Shown here: one piece after another, positions 9,919-18,742 of the stretch
How positions within the stretch are numbered: position 1 is the stretch's first letter
Layout: each line of letters starts with the position of its first letter
DNA from: an uncultured Paracoccaceae bacterium
GTDB taxonomy: Bacteria > Pseudomonadota > Alphaproteobacteria > Rhodobacterales > Rhodobacteraceae
DNA length: 64,000 nt
NCBI GenBank assembly: GCA_947500775.1
Contig: CANMTD010000006.1
Location: 124,001-188,000 of the forward strand
Direction of reading: 5' to 3'
Notes under the pieces: model-generated
What the model was told of the DNA's origin: nothing
Database searches by the model: none
What the model saw: the letters and a program-made list of their open reading frames with translations, nothing else
Program-made: the position numbers and the translations under genes

Positions 9919-11057
9919 TCCGCAGGTTCCACGGCGCGGGCACCGCCATATTGGTAATAGGCCGCACAGGCCCCTTCCGAACTGACCATCAGCGCGCCCA
10001 AGGGCATTTCCGGCGTGCAGCCCTTGCCGAATTGCGGGCAGGCCACGGGTTTGATCCGCCCGGTCATGACCTCGCCACAGGCGCAGCCTTCGGGTTCGGC
10101 CACAACGCGGGCCCCGGCGCCATAGCCGATGCCGAATTTGGCCTCGGCATCAAAAGCGGCATAACGGTCCCGGATGCGCAGACCGGATTTGTCGATCTCG
10201 CCCAGACCGCGCCATTCGAATGTGGGGCGCATTTCATAGACATCCTCGATGGCGGCGATCGAGGCCGGGTTGCCCGCATCCGGCACGACCCGCGCATATT
10301 GGTTTTCAACCTCGGCCCGGCCATCGCGAATTTGTTGCAGCACCATCAGCACCGATTGCAGAAGGTCCAAAGGTTCGAACCCGGCCACGACGATGGGCTT
10401 GCCGTAATCGCGGGCGATAAAACGGTAGGGTTCGATCCCGATAACCATCGACACATGCCCGGGGCCCACGAACCCATCCAGCACCATATGCGGATCGTCC
10501 AGCAGGGCCTTGATCGGCGGCGGCACGATGATGTGGTTGCAAAAGACGGTGAAATTCCCCAGCCCTTCGCGCGCGGCCTGCTGGATGGAAAACGCGGTCG
10601 AGGGCGTCGTCGTTTCGAACCCCAGACCAAAAAAGATCACTTCGCGATCGGGGTTGCGCCGGGCCAGTTCCAGCGCGTCCAGCGGGGAATAGACCATGCG
10701 GATATCCGCGCCGTCCGCCTTGGCCTGGAGCAGGGATTTGCGCGTGCCGGGGACGCGCATAGCGTCGCCAAACGTGGTAAAAATCACCTCGGGCCGTTCG
10801 GCCAGTTCGACGCATTCGTCGACGCGGCCCATCGGCAGCACGCAGACCGGACACCCGGGTCCGTGGATGAACTCGATCCCCGGGTGCGTCAGCTTATCAA
10901 GCCCGTATCGGAAAATCGCATGGGTGTGACCGCCGCAAACTTCCATGATGTGCAGTGGTTTTTCGGCCGTCGCCCCGATTTCGTCGCACAGGTCGCCAAT
11001 CCGCGCCAGAATGGCCTTGGCCGCCTTGGGATCGCGGAACTCATCTGCGTATTTCAT
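9915..11057 (-). CDS. hypD: HypD, scaffold for Fe(CN)2CO assembly
   Basis: HypD is a [4Fe-4S] protein that, with HypC, carries the iron while CN and CO ligands are attached. It has 380 residues, the normal length. Visible family motifs are MEVCGGHTHAIFRYGL (about residues 38-53), GPGCPVCVLP (about 66-75), the GFETTTP motif (about 150) and the C-terminal cysteine cluster EGCACGEVM...CPQFGKGCTPE that binds the cluster. It overlaps hypC upstream and hypE downstream by 4 bases each. The cytoplasmic HypC-HypD-HypE assembly is expected to serve both the Hup and Hox enzymes here. Confidence 0.97.
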   Translation of the reverse strand: MKYADEFRDPKAAKAILARIGDLCDEIGATAEKPLHIMEVCGGHTHAIFRYGLDKLTHPGIEFIHGPGCPVCVLPMGRVDECVELAERPEVIFTTFGDAMRVPGTRKSLLQAKADGADIRMVYSPLDALELARRNPDREVIFFGLGFETTTPSTAFSIQQAAREGLGNFTVFCNHIIVPPPIKALLDDPHMVLDGFVGPGHVSMVIGIEPYRFIARDYGKPIVVAGFEPLDLLQSVLMVLQQIRDGRAEVENQYARVVPDAGNPASIAAIEDVYEMRPTFEWRGLGEIDKSGLRIRDRYAAFDAEAKFGIGYGAGARVVAEPEGCACGEVMTGRIKPVACPQFGKGCTPEMPLGALMVSSEGACAAYYQYGGARAVEPAE

Positions 11058-11344
11058 GCCGCACCCCCAAGCGCCTGCTGTGTCATCGCCATCGCGTCCA
11101 GCTCTTCCTGCACCTCTCCAAGTTCCCGCAAAGCCTCAAGTGTCTTGGCGGCTTCGTCTTCGTCGATCTCGCTCATGGCAAAGCCCACGTGGATCAGGGC
11201 CCATTTGCCCACGACCGAGCCGATGTCATCGCCCATGATCGGGGCCACGTTCACTTCGCGGCGGACGCCGGAAATTTCAACCATGGCCATCATGCGATCT
11301 GGGTCGGTCACTTCTATGATCTGTCCGGGGATGCCCAAACACAT
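11054..11344 (-). CDS. hypC: HypC, hydrogenase assembly chaperone
   Basis: Small chaperone (96 residues) of the HypC/HupF/HybG family that shuttles iron from HypD to the large-subunit precursor. It begins MCLGIPGQ, with the essential Cys2, followed by the beta-barrel core (MAMVEISGVRREVNVAPI; KWALIHVGFAMSEID). The end overlaps hypD by 4 bases, and the gene follows hupR after only 2 bases. A second family member, HupF, is in the same island. Confidence 0.96.
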   Translation of the reverse strand: MCLGIPGQIIEVTDPDRMMAMVEISGVRREVNVAPIMGDDIGSVVGKWALIHVGFAMSEIDEDEAAKTLEALRELGEVQEELDAMAMTQQALGGAA

Positions 11345-11346
11345 GG

Positions 11347-12825
11347 CTATTCCTCCTCTGAGGTATTGGCTTTCAACGGTTCGGCGATGCCGTAGCGTTC
11401 GATCTTGGACCGCAGCCCCACGCGGCTGAGGCCCAGTTCATCGGCGGCCCGGCTTTTGTTCCATTTCAGACGCGTCAGGGTTTCGCGCAGGATGCGCACC
11501 TCGATGACCTCGATCCGGTCTTTCAGCGTGCCATCGGACACCAGCACATCGTCCACACTGTGATCGCCCCCCCGCGCTGCGGGTTCGGCCTGCAGGATAT
11601 GGCGCGAAATCAATTCAGACCCCAAAACCGGGTCCTGCGAAAACACCAGCATACGCAACAGTTCGTTCTCAAGCTCTTTCAGGTTGCCGGGCCAGTCGTA
11701 GCGTTCAAAGAACCGGATCACGTCGTCGGACAGACCATGCACGATCTTGCCGTGGGCATGCGCCGCCTCGATCAACAGGTTTTCAGCAAGGATCGTCAAA
11801 TCCTCGGTCCGTTCGCGCAGGGGCAGAACATTCAACTGTGCCGCCGAAATCGCGTAATACAGATCGGCGCGGAACCGCCCCGCGCGCATTTCGGCGCGCA
11901 GATCCTTTTCGCTGCCCGAAATGATCCGCACATCCATCCGCGATGCTTCATGCGCGCCGACCTGACGGTACTGGCCATCCGTAATCGCCCGCAACAGCAT
12001 CAGCTGCAGCCGCGGCGACAGTTCCGATACGCCATCCAGAAACAGCGTCCCGCGATCCGCCTTCTGCAACAGCCCCATGCGGCTGGATTGCACCCCCGGC
12101 AGGGCGCCGCGTTTGACCCCGAACAGTTCCTGTTCGATCACGATGTCATCCACGCCGGTGCAGTTCAGCGTCTGAAACGCCCGGTCGGATCGCAATGACC
12201 CATAGTGCATCGCCCGCGCAATTTCGGACTTGCCGGTGGCGTTTTCACCCATGATCAGCACCGGCATGTCAAAGCTGGCGAATTGCCGTGCCTGCGAAAT
12301 CACCGGGTTCAGCGGCGAGTTGGTCGAACGCAGCACATTTTCGAACCCCAGCCCTTCGCGCAGTATTTTGCGTTGACCGGCCAGCTTGGTTTCCACGCTG
12401 CGCGACAGATATCGCATTTCCAGCGAAATCTGTTCGTGTTCGCGGTTCAGCCGGAACAGATCGGTCGCGTTCTTGGCGACCATCAACAGGTGATCGGGAT
12501 GCCAGGGCTTGGTCACGAATTGATAAATGCCCGCATCATTGATTGCGGCGACCATATCATTGGATTCGGTGTATCCGGTGATGATGATCCGCACGGTTTC
12601 GGGCCATTCGTCGCGGACCTGAGTCAGAAACTCTACCCCGCTCATGCCGGGCATCCGCTGATCGCAGAAAATCGCCTGAACGAAATGTTCCTGCATCAGC
12701 GCGCCCGCCTCTTCGGCATTGATCGCGGCAAGGCATTCGAAATCATCCTCCAACGCCATCCGCATGGATTCAAGCGAATGCCGTTCGTCGTCAACCAGCA
12801 GGATGGTGGGAAGCGACTGGACCAA
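11347..12825 (-). CDS. hupR: HupR, NtrC-family response regulator of hydrogenase genes
   Basis: Receiver domain (ILLVDDE; phosphoacceptor Asp in FCDQRMPGMSG), AAA+ central domain (variant Walker A GENATGKSE) and a Fis-type C-terminal HTH (NKSRAADELGLSRVGLRSKI), the layout of HupR/HoxA. The usual GAFTGA loop, which contacts sigma-54, reads GALPGV. This fits R. capsulatus HupR, which works on a sigma-70-type hupSL promoter. I chose the TTG at 12825: GGAG lies 7 bases upstream and it starts just after the hypB stop. An ATG at 12882 would add 19 residues inside hypB. Likely partner of HupT; the gene sits between hypB and hypC as in Rhodobacter. Confidence 0.93.
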   Translation of the reverse strand: MVQSLPTILLVDDERHSLESMRMALEDDFECLAAINAEEAGALMQEHFVQAIFCDQRMPGMSGVEFLTQVRDEWPETVRIIITGYTESNDMVAAINDAGIYQFVTKPWHPDHLLMVAKNATDLFRLNREHEQISLEMRYLSRSVETKLAGQRKILREGLGFENVLRSTNSPLNPVISQARQFASFDMPVLIMGENATGKSEIARAMHYGSLRSDRAFQTLNCTGVDDIVIEQELFGVKRGALPGVQSSRMGLLQKADRGTLFLDGVSELSPRLQLMLLRAITDGQYRQVGAHEASRMDVRIISGSEKDLRAEMRAGRFRADLYYAISAAQLNVLPLRERTEDLTILAENLLIEAAHAHGKIVHGLSDDVIRFFERYDWPGNLKELENELLRMLVFSQDPVLGSELISRHILQAEPAARGGDHSVDDVLVSDGTLKDRIEVIEVRILRETLTRLKWNKSRAADELGLSRVGLRSKIERYGIAEPLKANTSEEE

Positions 12826-12830
12826 AGCCT

Positions 12831-13652
12831 TTACTCCGCAGCGACTTTGGCCGATTTCGACCGCAGGTTTTCCTTCAGCCACCCGGTCCAGGCCGCCATC
12901 CCTTCGCCGGTGCGGGCCGAGACGCGGATGATTTGAATTTCAGGGTTCACGCGGCGCAGGTTGGTTTCGTAAAGATCAAGGTCCACGTCGCAATGGGGTG
13001 CCAGATCGATCTTGTTCAGCAAGGCCAGCCGCGATGCGGTAAAGATGTCAGGGTATTTCAGGGGCTTATCCTCGCCCTCGGTCACCGACAGGATCGCGAC
13101 CTTGCAATCCTCGCCCAGGTCGAAACCCGCCGGGCAGACCAGATTACCAACGTTTTCGATAAACAGCATCGCACCGCTGGACAGGCCCAGATGTTCGATC
13201 GCGTGGCCCACCATATGGCCATCCAGATGACAGCCCTTGCCGGTGTTGATCTGCACCGCTTTGGCACCGGTTGCGCGGATGCGTTCGGCATCATTGGCGG
13301 TTTGCTGGTCGCCTTCGATCACCGCCAAAGGCTGATCGCCAAGCGCCTCGATGGTTTTGCACAGCAGGGTCGTTTTGCCCGATCCCGGTGACGAAACAAG
13401 GTTCACCGCGAATGCCTGCAGCCCCGTCAGCGTTGCGCGGTTGGCATCGGCATAGCGGTCATTCTTGGCCATGATGTCAGTCTCGATCGCGATCAGGCGG
13501 TCTTGCGACATGCCCGGCACTTCGGTGCCCGCAGGGCCGTGGCCAAAGTGGATATCCTGACCGTGATGGTGGTGGTGATGGCCATGTTCGTGTTCATGGG
13601 AATGCCCGTCAATCGTGGCCCCGTCTCCGTTGCAGCCGCATACGTTACACAT
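12831..13652 (-). CDS. hypB: HypB, nickel-delivery GTPase
   Basis: HypB is a SIMIBI-class GTPase that hands Ni to the large subunit together with HypA. About 273 residues from the ATG at 13652. It starts MCNVCGCNG, the high-affinity CxxCGC nickel site. A histidine-rich stretch follows ([15 protein letters not shown], about residues 17-31), typical of HypB forms that also store Ni. The P-loop is [28 protein letters not shown]-like motifs and NKIDL follow. The start overlaps the hypA stop by one base. A longer frame from 13730 exists, but it would put 26 unrelated residues before the conserved start. Confidence 0.96.
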   Translation of the reverse strand: MCNVCGCNGDGATIDGHSHEHEHGHHHHHHGQDIHFGHGPAGTEVPGMSQDRLIAIETDIMAKNDRYADANRATLTGLQAFAVNLVSSPGSGKTTLLCKTIEALGDQPLAVIEGDQQTANDAERIRATGAKAVQINTGKGCHLDGHMVGHAIEHLGLSSGAMLFIENVGNLVCPAGFDLGEDCKVAILSVTEGEDKPLKYPDIFTASRLALLNKIDLAPHCDVDLDLYETNLRRVNPEIQIIRVSARTGEGMAAWTGWLKENLRSKSAKVAAE

Positions 13653-13993
13653 CAGACAACCTCCAAATCCTTGATCCGCATTTCGTCGCCCGCCACCGGC
13701 ATCAGCTTGCCACCGCCGCAATCGGGGCATGGCGCAAGACGATCGTCAATCTGCACCTCTTTCATGCAGTCATAACACATGGCCCGCCCGGGCAAATCGA
13801 TCATTACAAGCTTCGCGCCCTCGGCCACCGAACCGCGCATGACCACATCGAAGGCAAAGCTGAGCGCCTGTTTTTCCACCCCCGAAAAACACCCGATCTC
13901 AACCCGGACGGTTTTGATCGCGGCGACGTTATGGGCCTGGGCCTGTTCTTCGACAATTGTGCGGATACCTTCGCACAGCGACATTTCATGCAT
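13652..13993 (-). CDS. hypA: HypA, nickel metallochaperone
   Basis: Begins MHEMSL, where His2 is the Ni ligand of the family. 113 residues, normal length. The C-terminal half carries the zinc site, two CxxC pairs (CYDC and CPDC). It works with HypB in nickel insertion. It overlaps hupK by 8 bases and touches hypB (TGATG), so it lies inside one long transcript from hupD to hypE. Confidence 0.95.
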   Translation of the reverse strand: MHEMSLCEGIRTIVEEQAQAHNVAAIKTVRVEIGCFSGVEKQALSFAFDVVMRGSVAEGAKLVMIDLPGRAMCYDCMKEVQIDDRLAPCPDCGGGKLMPVAGDEMRIKDLEVV

Positions 13994-14771
13994 CCGACAC
14001 CTCGCGCAAAGTCAAAGGCACACAAGGGTCGAAAATATCCAGAACCAGCTGCGCATGCTGTCGCTTGCTGCGCGGCAACGTCGCCAGCGCGGAATGGATG
14101 GCGCCGCCTTTGGCCAGCATGGCGTCGGTGGGGGTCACTCGCGCAAACTGAGTGACGCGCCCGTCCAAAACCGCGGCCCGCATCGCATAATTGCCCCGCG
14201 CGGCCCGGACCACCGCCCAGCGACCGCGCATTTCAGGCGCCGCAAAGACAGGCCGGGCAAGTTCAAGATACCGGGCCAGCAACCGCCACAGCGGGCCACG
14301 CCCATAGCGGCGTTCCACATCGCGCATCAGCGGCTGGTGTCGCTGCGCCCCGGCGACCGAGTTTTCGTCACCGTCACCTGCGCAGACCGCTTCGCCCGGA
14401 TCGAATGTATCGCGCACCGCCTGAATCAAATCCGTGTCTGGCCCCGCCATGACATCATCAAGGGTCATATCCCCCCGCACTTTGGTCAGGGCCCCCGCCC
14501 CAAATCCAAAACGCGCGGGCAGCAAGACGCGCAGCCGCAGTTCATGTTCGCGCAGGATCTCGGCCCGCAGGGCGATGTGATCACTCTCTGACACCGGTAA
14601 CCCCAGCGCCATGCGCACCGCAACCGACTGCGCGGTTTTGCACAGGTTGAAAATCCGCGGCACCAATGCGGCCACATCCCTGACCGGTTTGCCGATCACC
14701 AGATCGGCGATTGGCAACGCAGGCGGCACCACCACCTGCAACCCGCATCCCCGATCTGGCAAATCCAGCAT
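13986..14771 (-). CDS. hupK: HupK, hydrogenase large-subunit-like assembly protein
   Basis: 261 residues. HupK resembles a hydrogenase large subunit and is thought to act as a scaffold during cofactor assembly of the uptake enzyme. Near the C-terminus is DPCVPLTL, at the place where true large subunits have DPCxxCxxH. Only the first cysteine is kept, so it cannot hold the catalytic NiFe site. N-terminal signature: [19 protein letters not shown]. It follows hupJ with a one-base gap and overlaps hypA. HupK normally accompanies O2-tolerant or Rhizobium/Rhodobacter-type uptake hydrogenases. Confidence 0.88.
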   Translation of the reverse strand: MLDLPDRGCGLQVVVPPALPIADLVIGKPVRDVAALVPRIFNLCKTAQSVAVRMALGLPVSESDHIALRAEILREHELRLRVLLPARFGFGAGALTKVRGDMTLDDVMAGPDTDLIQAVRDTFDPGEAVCAGDGDENSVAGAQRHQPLMRDVERRYGRGPLWRLLARYLELARPVFAAPEMRGRWAVVRAARGNYAMRAAVLDGRVTQFARVTPTDAMLAKGGAIHSALATLPRSKRQHAQLVLDIFDPCVPLTLREVSDA

Positions 14772-14772
14772 C

Positions 14773-15585
14773 CTAGCCCTCGTCCCTGGCAGGGTCTGAC
14801 AGCCCTGCCGTGATCACCTCGCGCCGCGAGGGCGCATCGCCCAGAACTGGCGCCGCGTCGTCGGCCTGTTCCGCCTCGGCGGCCTCGGCGACCGCGATCT
14901 GTTCTTCACGCGCCGCACGGATGTCGCCCGCGCGGTCAGTTTCGGCCCGGTTCCCTTCGTCGAAAAGCGCCACCATCACGGCCTCGGCCACATCGACAGC
15001 CTGCGCCTGTGTTTTGAATTCATTCATAGGCGAGAACAACGAGCAAGCTTTATATCCGCCGACCATCTGACGGACGTTGTGAATGAACTCATACTCCCCG
15101 GATGCAAAATCCAGATGCTCTTTGGCGCCGGGGTTCAGGTCTGTCCAATCTTCGCCCTGCGCGGGCAGTTGCACAAGGTTCATGAACCAGGGCGAAATCA
15201 GAACGCCCAAGGGCCGCCCGTCGTGCATGCGAAACCCGACCGCCTGCACATGCAGCGCCTTGTTCACGATCGGCACGTCCCGCATCTTATCGTGCCAGAC
15301 CTCGGTGAAATCCGTTTCCAGCAGCGTGGTGCGCTCGGCGATCATCCCGGCGTCCTGCGCGGCATCCGAGCCGGGATCCTCGCTGACCAGAAACTGCTCT
15401 TTCGGCGCGTCGCAATTGGGGCATTTCCAATCGTCCGGCAGCGCCAGAAACGGGGTGCCCGGCATCACCTGACGGGTGTCATCACCTTCGGCCGGATCGT
15501 AGGGCGTCCAGCAGATTTTACATTCCATGATGGCTTGGGGGCTGATCTTGTCATTCGCGCCCAGAAAGGAACCCTCGAACCTCAT
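14773..15585 (-). CDS. hupJ: HupI-HupJ fusion: rubredoxin plus HybE-like assembly chaperone
   Basis: About 270 residues from the ATG at 15585, which overlaps the hupH stop (ATGA). The start fits the HupI family opening RFEGSFLG. Residues about 20-67 are a rubredoxin with two iron-binding pairs, CKIC and CPNC, and the WKCPNCDAPKEQF signature. From about residue 85 the sequence is HupJ/HybE-like (DVPIVNKALHVQAVGF; MGVLISPWFMNLVQLP-type core; FIHNVRQMVGGYKACSLFSP), a small-subunit maturation chaperone. The C-terminal about 40 residues are Ala/Glu-rich and end near SRREVITAGL. In Rhizobium hupI and hupJ are separate genes; here one polypeptide carries both domains. Confidence 0.88.
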   Translation of the reverse strand: MRFEGSFLGANDKISPQAIMECKICWTPYDPAEGDDTRQVMPGTPFLALPDDWKCPNCDAPKEQFLVSEDPGSDAAQDAGMIAERTTLLETDFTEVWHDKMRDVPIVNKALHVQAVGFRMHDGRPLGVLISPWFMNLVQLPAQGEDWTDLNPGAKEHLDFASGEYEFIHNVRQMVGGYKACSLFSPMNEFKTQAQAVDVAEAVMVALFDEGNRAETDRAGDIRAAREEQIAVAEAAEAEQADDAAPVLGDAPSRREVITAGLSDPARDEG

Positions 15586-16421
15586 CGGATCGCCTCCAGC
15601 ACTTCGACAATGCGGTCGGCGCTGTCGATCAGGTCTTCGGCCGCCGCGACAACCACTTCGGGCACGCCTGTCACCTCGAATGTATCCAGTATAAGCGTGT
15701 CCATCGAGTTGAAAAACTGCACGCGCCAGACATGCGCCTGCCCGGTCGCGGTGACGCGGCAATTGCCATAGCCGCGCGACAGGAAATCGACCGATCCTTT
15801 GCCAAGCGCGCTGTCCAGCCATACCAGATCCTCTTCGGTATGCGGCAACAGCGTCAGGTTCACCACATGCGCCTCGCACCCACGGGTCCAATTGGCGGAT
15901 TTATCCATCAGCTCGACCACCAGGGGCGGGGCGTTCACGACCCCCGGCGACAGTTCGGTCAACACCCCCAGGGCAGGCGCCTTTGACATAAAGGCCCGGT
16001 CGCGCGCCACGGCCGGCACCGGGCCGACTTCGATCCGGTCTATACCGGCGCCCGACAGGCACCAGACCCCGGCGAACACGCTTTCCTGCGCGGCAATGGC
16101 GGGAATGCCCAAAATCCGGATGGCGACCTCGCCCTCGCCCATCGTTTCCGCGATGAGATTCCGGTTGGCGCGATCCAGTTGCGACAGATCGAAACTTGCA
16201 TTCTCGCCCCCCTGTCCGGCGATCATGGCGGCCGCCGCGATCTCGGCCAACAGCGCCAGCGCGGGGGCAAGTTCGGGCACGGCTTCGACATCCGGGATAT
16301 GCGCCGAATAGGCCCGCATATCCTGTGGCATCGGCATATATTCCAGTTCTTTGCCGTCCTCGGTATCGGGCTGGGACCCCGGGCCATACCCCATCGGGGG
16401 TAGTTGGAAGTTATTGACCAC
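15582..16421 (-). CDS. hupH: HupH, uptake hydrogenase small-subunit maturation protein
   Basis: HupH/HyaF-family protein of about 279 residues, needed for maturation of the Tat-exported small subunit. The start is set at GTG 16421 because a perfect AGGAGG lies 5 bases upstream; an ATG at 16445 lies inside hupG. The N-terminus contains the family motif NFQLPPMGYGPGSQ. The C-terminal half has TLLPHTEEDLVWLDSALGKG and RGYGNCRVTATG, characteristic of HupH. The end overlaps hupJ by 4 bases. Confidence 0.92.
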   Translation of the reverse strand: MVNNFQLPPMGYGPGSQPDTEDGKELEYMPMPQDMRAYSAHIPDVEAVPELAPALALLAEIAAAAMIAGQGGENASFDLSQLDRANRNLIAETMGEGEVAIRILGIPAIAAQESVFAGVWCLSGAGIDRIEVGPVPAVARDRAFMSKAPALGVLTELSPGVVNAPPLVVELMDKSANWTRGCEAHVVNLTLLPHTEEDLVWLDSALGKGSVDFLSRGYGNCRVTATGQAHVWRVQFFNSMDTLILDTFEVTGVPEVVVAAAEDLIDSADRIVEVLEAIR

Positions 16422-16431
16422 TTTCGCCTCC

Positions 16432-16815
16432 TTATTCCGCCGCAACCGGCAGCGCGAGTATCTGGTTGATCCGCGTGATGTATTCGTCCCAGTCGCGCAC
16501 CTTGGGGATGCCGCCGATGACCTGCCCTGCGCGGTAAAAGATGATGCTGGGGGTTTTCAGAACCTTCGCGCTTTCGCGCACCTCGGCCTCGATCTCATCC
16601 GCGACCACCGCGCAGTCGAACCGGCCCTGAAAAACCATCTTCAATTCAGGCAGGATCACCGCCACATCCGCCGATTCAAGATTGCGTTTGAAATCGCCTG
16701 GCACGAACAGCACATGGATGCCCGGGCGCGACGTGAATTCGGCCACGTCATTGGCGTTGCACAATTCGGGCCAGCCAAGGTTGCCGGTCAGATTATCGAT
16801 TAGCGGGTGGCTCAT
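16432..16815 (-). CDS. hupG: HupG, thioredoxin-fold chaperone of the Tat-dependent small subunit
   Basis: 127 residues, HyaE/HupG family. These have a thioredoxin fold without a CxxC active site and bind the Tat signal of the hydrogenase small subunit. Recognisable segments are GIHVLFVPGDFKRNLESADV and TPSIIFYRAGQVIGGIPKVR. No CxxC is present. It lies 10 bases after hupF and 10 bases before the hupH start, which reads from an SD overlapping its stop. Confidence 0.9.
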   Translation of the reverse strand: MSHPLIDNLTGNLGWPELCNANDVAEFTSRPGIHVLFVPGDFKRNLESADVAVILPELKMVFQGRFDCAVVADEIEAEVRESAKVLKTPSIIFYRAGQVIGGIPKVRDWDEYITRINQILALPVAAE

Positions 16816-16825
16816 TGGGTCGTCC

Positions 16826-17146
16826 TCATGCTATTGTCTTGCCCTGTGCCACGGCCGCCTGCAGATGCGGGGGCAGGCTGGGTGGGTTTTGTTCCAGATC
16901 GGCAAAAGCGTCGCCCAGCGACCCGCCCGCCATCAGCGCCCGCAGCCCGTTCAGCGCGGCGGTGATCTTTTGCGCCTCGTCTGCAGAGATGACCTCGCGG
17001 GCCGCGCCCAGAAAGGTCAGGACCCATTCGCCGGGGGCCACCGGGCCGGTCAGCGACAGGTCGATCACCTGTTCCTCGGCCCCGTCACTGGCGCGCGCGG
17101 CGATGCCGTCGACCGACAGGATTTGCATCGGGATGCCCACACACAT
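16826..17146 (-). CDS. hupF: HupF, HypC-family chaperone for HupL
   Basis: 106 residues. It starts MCVGIPMQI with the family Cys2 and the HypC-like beta-barrel ([20 protein letters not shown]), then a longer helical C-terminal extension ending about [15 protein letters not shown], as in HupF. HupF is dedicated to the uptake large subunit and protects it when O2 is present. It starts 3 bases after the hupD stop. Confidence 0.93.
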   Translation of the reverse strand: MCVGIPMQILSVDGIAARASDGAEEQVIDLSLTGPVAPGEWVLTFLGAAREVISADEAQKITAALNGLRALMAGGSLGDAFADLEQNPPSLPPHLQAAVAQGKTIA

Positions 17147-17149
17147 GCG

Positions 17150-17758
17150 CTAGGCCCCTTCGGGGAAGAAACGGTCATCCCCGGTGCGGCAGGCCTCCTG
17201 TTCGGACGGGCGCCCGGTTTCATAGGCGTCCCGCAGGATCGCCCGATCCGCAAGCAGGCTGTCGTCGCCATGTCCGGGCACGGGGGTGATCCCCCAGTCC
17301 TTCAGCTTGTCCAGCGCGATGGAGATCGCCGGATCGATCTGCGCCGCCGTGACATCGCGCAGGCCGCCGCCGAAATCCTCAAGCTCTTCGGGCTGACAGC
17401 CGATCAGGAACAGGTTTTCGGGGCAATATTCCATCAGCCGGGCGGTGGCGATGACCTCTTGGAAACCGGTCTGGTGCAGGCTCATTTTCTTGGCCCCAAG
17501 GAAGGAGGGCACCTCGTCCCCTTCCACGGTCTTCATCGTGCCGGGGCGCAGGCCATAATCGATGGCGTCAAAGACGATCAGACTGTCGGCCGCCTCTAGA
17601 AACGGCAGCAGATACAGCCCCTGCGTGCCACCATCCAGAACCGTCACAGTGTCGGGAAACGACCACCGGGCGGCCATGCGTTCTACGCAGCGCACGCCAA
17701 ATCCTTCGTCTGCCCAAAGGACATTGCCGATCCCAAGGATCAGAACTGAATTTCCCAA
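17150..17758 (-). CDS. hupD: HupD, maturation endopeptidase for HupL
   Basis: Nickel-dependent endopeptidase that removes the HupL C-terminal tail once Ni is inserted. 202 residues. The conserved metal-binding positions can be seen: Glu in ILGIGNVLWADEGFGVR, Asp in VFDAIDYG and His in SLHQTGFQE. The start codon is TTG (17758), preceded by GGGAGGGG at normal spacing; no better start was seen. It heads the hupDFGHJK-hypAB-hupR-hypCDE series. Confidence 0.94.
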   Translation of the reverse strand: MGNSVLILGIGNVLWADEGFGVRCVERMAARWSFPDTVTVLDGGTQGLYLLPFLEAADSLIVFDAIDYGLRPGTMKTVEGDEVPSFLGAKKMSLHQTGFQEVIATARLMEYCPENLFLIGCQPEELEDFGGGLRDVTAAQIDPAISIALDKLKDWGITPVPGHGDDSLLADRAILRDAYETGRPSEQEACRTGDDRFFPEGA

Positions 17759-17964
17759 TTTCCCCTCCCTACGCTGGACTGAAACGGCATATTCACGCTG
17801 TTTCGATCTGGCTAAGGGTGACTGTATCCGGCTGATACCAAAGGAAAACAGATTTCGCGATCTGCTTAAGATGTTGTTTTAAAACAGTATTATGACGATC
17901 TCGCCGCCACTTTTGGAATGTTACTTTGCAGAAAACAAGAATTGTGGAAAGTTTTTAATCAGAA
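17759..17964 (-). other. Gap between hupC terminator and hupD with small palindromes
   Basis: About 200 bases without a gene. It holds a perfect 12-bp palindrome, TGTTTTAAAACA (17875-17886), and an interrupted inverted repeat, CAGAT-6-ATCTG (17849-17864). No convincing FNR/FnrL box (TTGAT-N4-ATCAA) or -24/-12 element was found. A separate promoter for hupD onwards is plausible because the upstream terminator would cut read-through. Confidence 0.35.
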
Positions 17965-17990
17965 AATGGGCGGGGTGGTCCCCGCCCATT
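17965..17990 (-). terminator. Intrinsic terminator after hupC
   Basis: An 11-bp perfect GC-rich stem (ATGGGCGGGG paired with CCCCGCCCAT plus one A-T pair, 4-base loop) is followed on the minus strand by TTTCTGATT. It lies 26 bases after the hupC stop and probably ends, or attenuates, the hupSLC transcript. Confidence 0.75.
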
Positions 17991-18015
17991 CAGATTTTCC
18001 CGAACTGGAAACCAA

Positions 18016-18732
18016 TCAGTCGGCCCGGTCGTCCTTGAACGTGCGATGGCCCGAGATCATCGTCGAGACAATCGACTGGCGGCTCATGATATCTTCGCGG
18101 ATCGCGACGTAGATGTGGATGATCATGAACACGATGATCCACCACATGCCCAGATGGTGATAGGTGTGCAGCACATGGCTGTTGCCGCCAACCAATGGGA
18201 TCACCCAGCCGAACAGCTTGTCATAGAAACTGCCCTGCCCCGCCCCTTCGGCATAAAGCGCCATGCCTGTCACGATCATGAACGTCATGCCCAGCGTGAT
18301 GAAACAGAACATGGCCAATTGCGCCAAAGGGTTGTGGCCCACGTATTTCTTGGGCTCTTTCGCGATGAAAAGATACCACTTGATCTCGAACCAGACCTCT
18401 TTCCAGAACTCTCCGCGCCAGAACGGGATATAGAACAGTTGCTTGGCGTGGTGATTACCCACGAACGCCCAATATATCCGCCCGATAAAGAACACGGTCA
18501 GGATCATGCCCGCCGCAAAATGGGCAAAACGGATATAGCCGAAAACGAACTGGTGGGTCGCCTCGGCGATTTGCATCGAAGGGGGCGGCGATCCGATGAA
18601 ATACCCGGTGATACACAGCACGGTGATCGCCAGAGCGTTGATCCAGTGCCAGATTCGAACCGGAGTTTCATAGACATAGATACTGGTCTGGCGGCTGGCG
18701 CCATCCATCTCTGCATGAACAGAATCGGTCAT
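18016..18732 (-). CDS. hupC: HupC, cytochrome b subunit of the uptake hydrogenase
   Basis: About 238 residues from the ATG at 18732, which has AGGAGGGG 4 bases upstream. HupC is a four-helix membrane di-haem cytochrome b that anchors HupSL in the periplasmic face of the inner membrane and passes electrons to quinone. Seen here: YETPVRIWHWINALAI (first helix with a His ligand), FAHFAAGMILTVFF, LGMTFMIVTGMALYAEG and HVLHTYHHLGMWWIIVFMII. A longer frame to 18819 would add residues with no family match. Confidence 0.95.
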   Translation of the reverse strand: MTDSVHAEMDGASRQTSIYVYETPVRIWHWINALAITVLCITGYFIGSPPPSMQIAEATHQFVFGYIRFAHFAAGMILTVFFIGRIYWAFVGNHHAKQLFYIPFWRGEFWKEVWFEIKWYLFIAKEPKKYVGHNPLAQLAMFCFITLGMTFMIVTGMALYAEGAGQGSFYDKLFGWVIPLVGGNSHVLHTYHHLGMWWIIVFMIIHIYVAIREDIMSRQSIVSTMISGHRTFKDDRAD

Positions 18733-18742
18733 TGCCCCCTCC

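Noticed and set aside
13653-13730. Longer HypB starting at 13730
   Set aside because: The added 26 residues lie inside hypA and precede the conserved MCNVCGC start.
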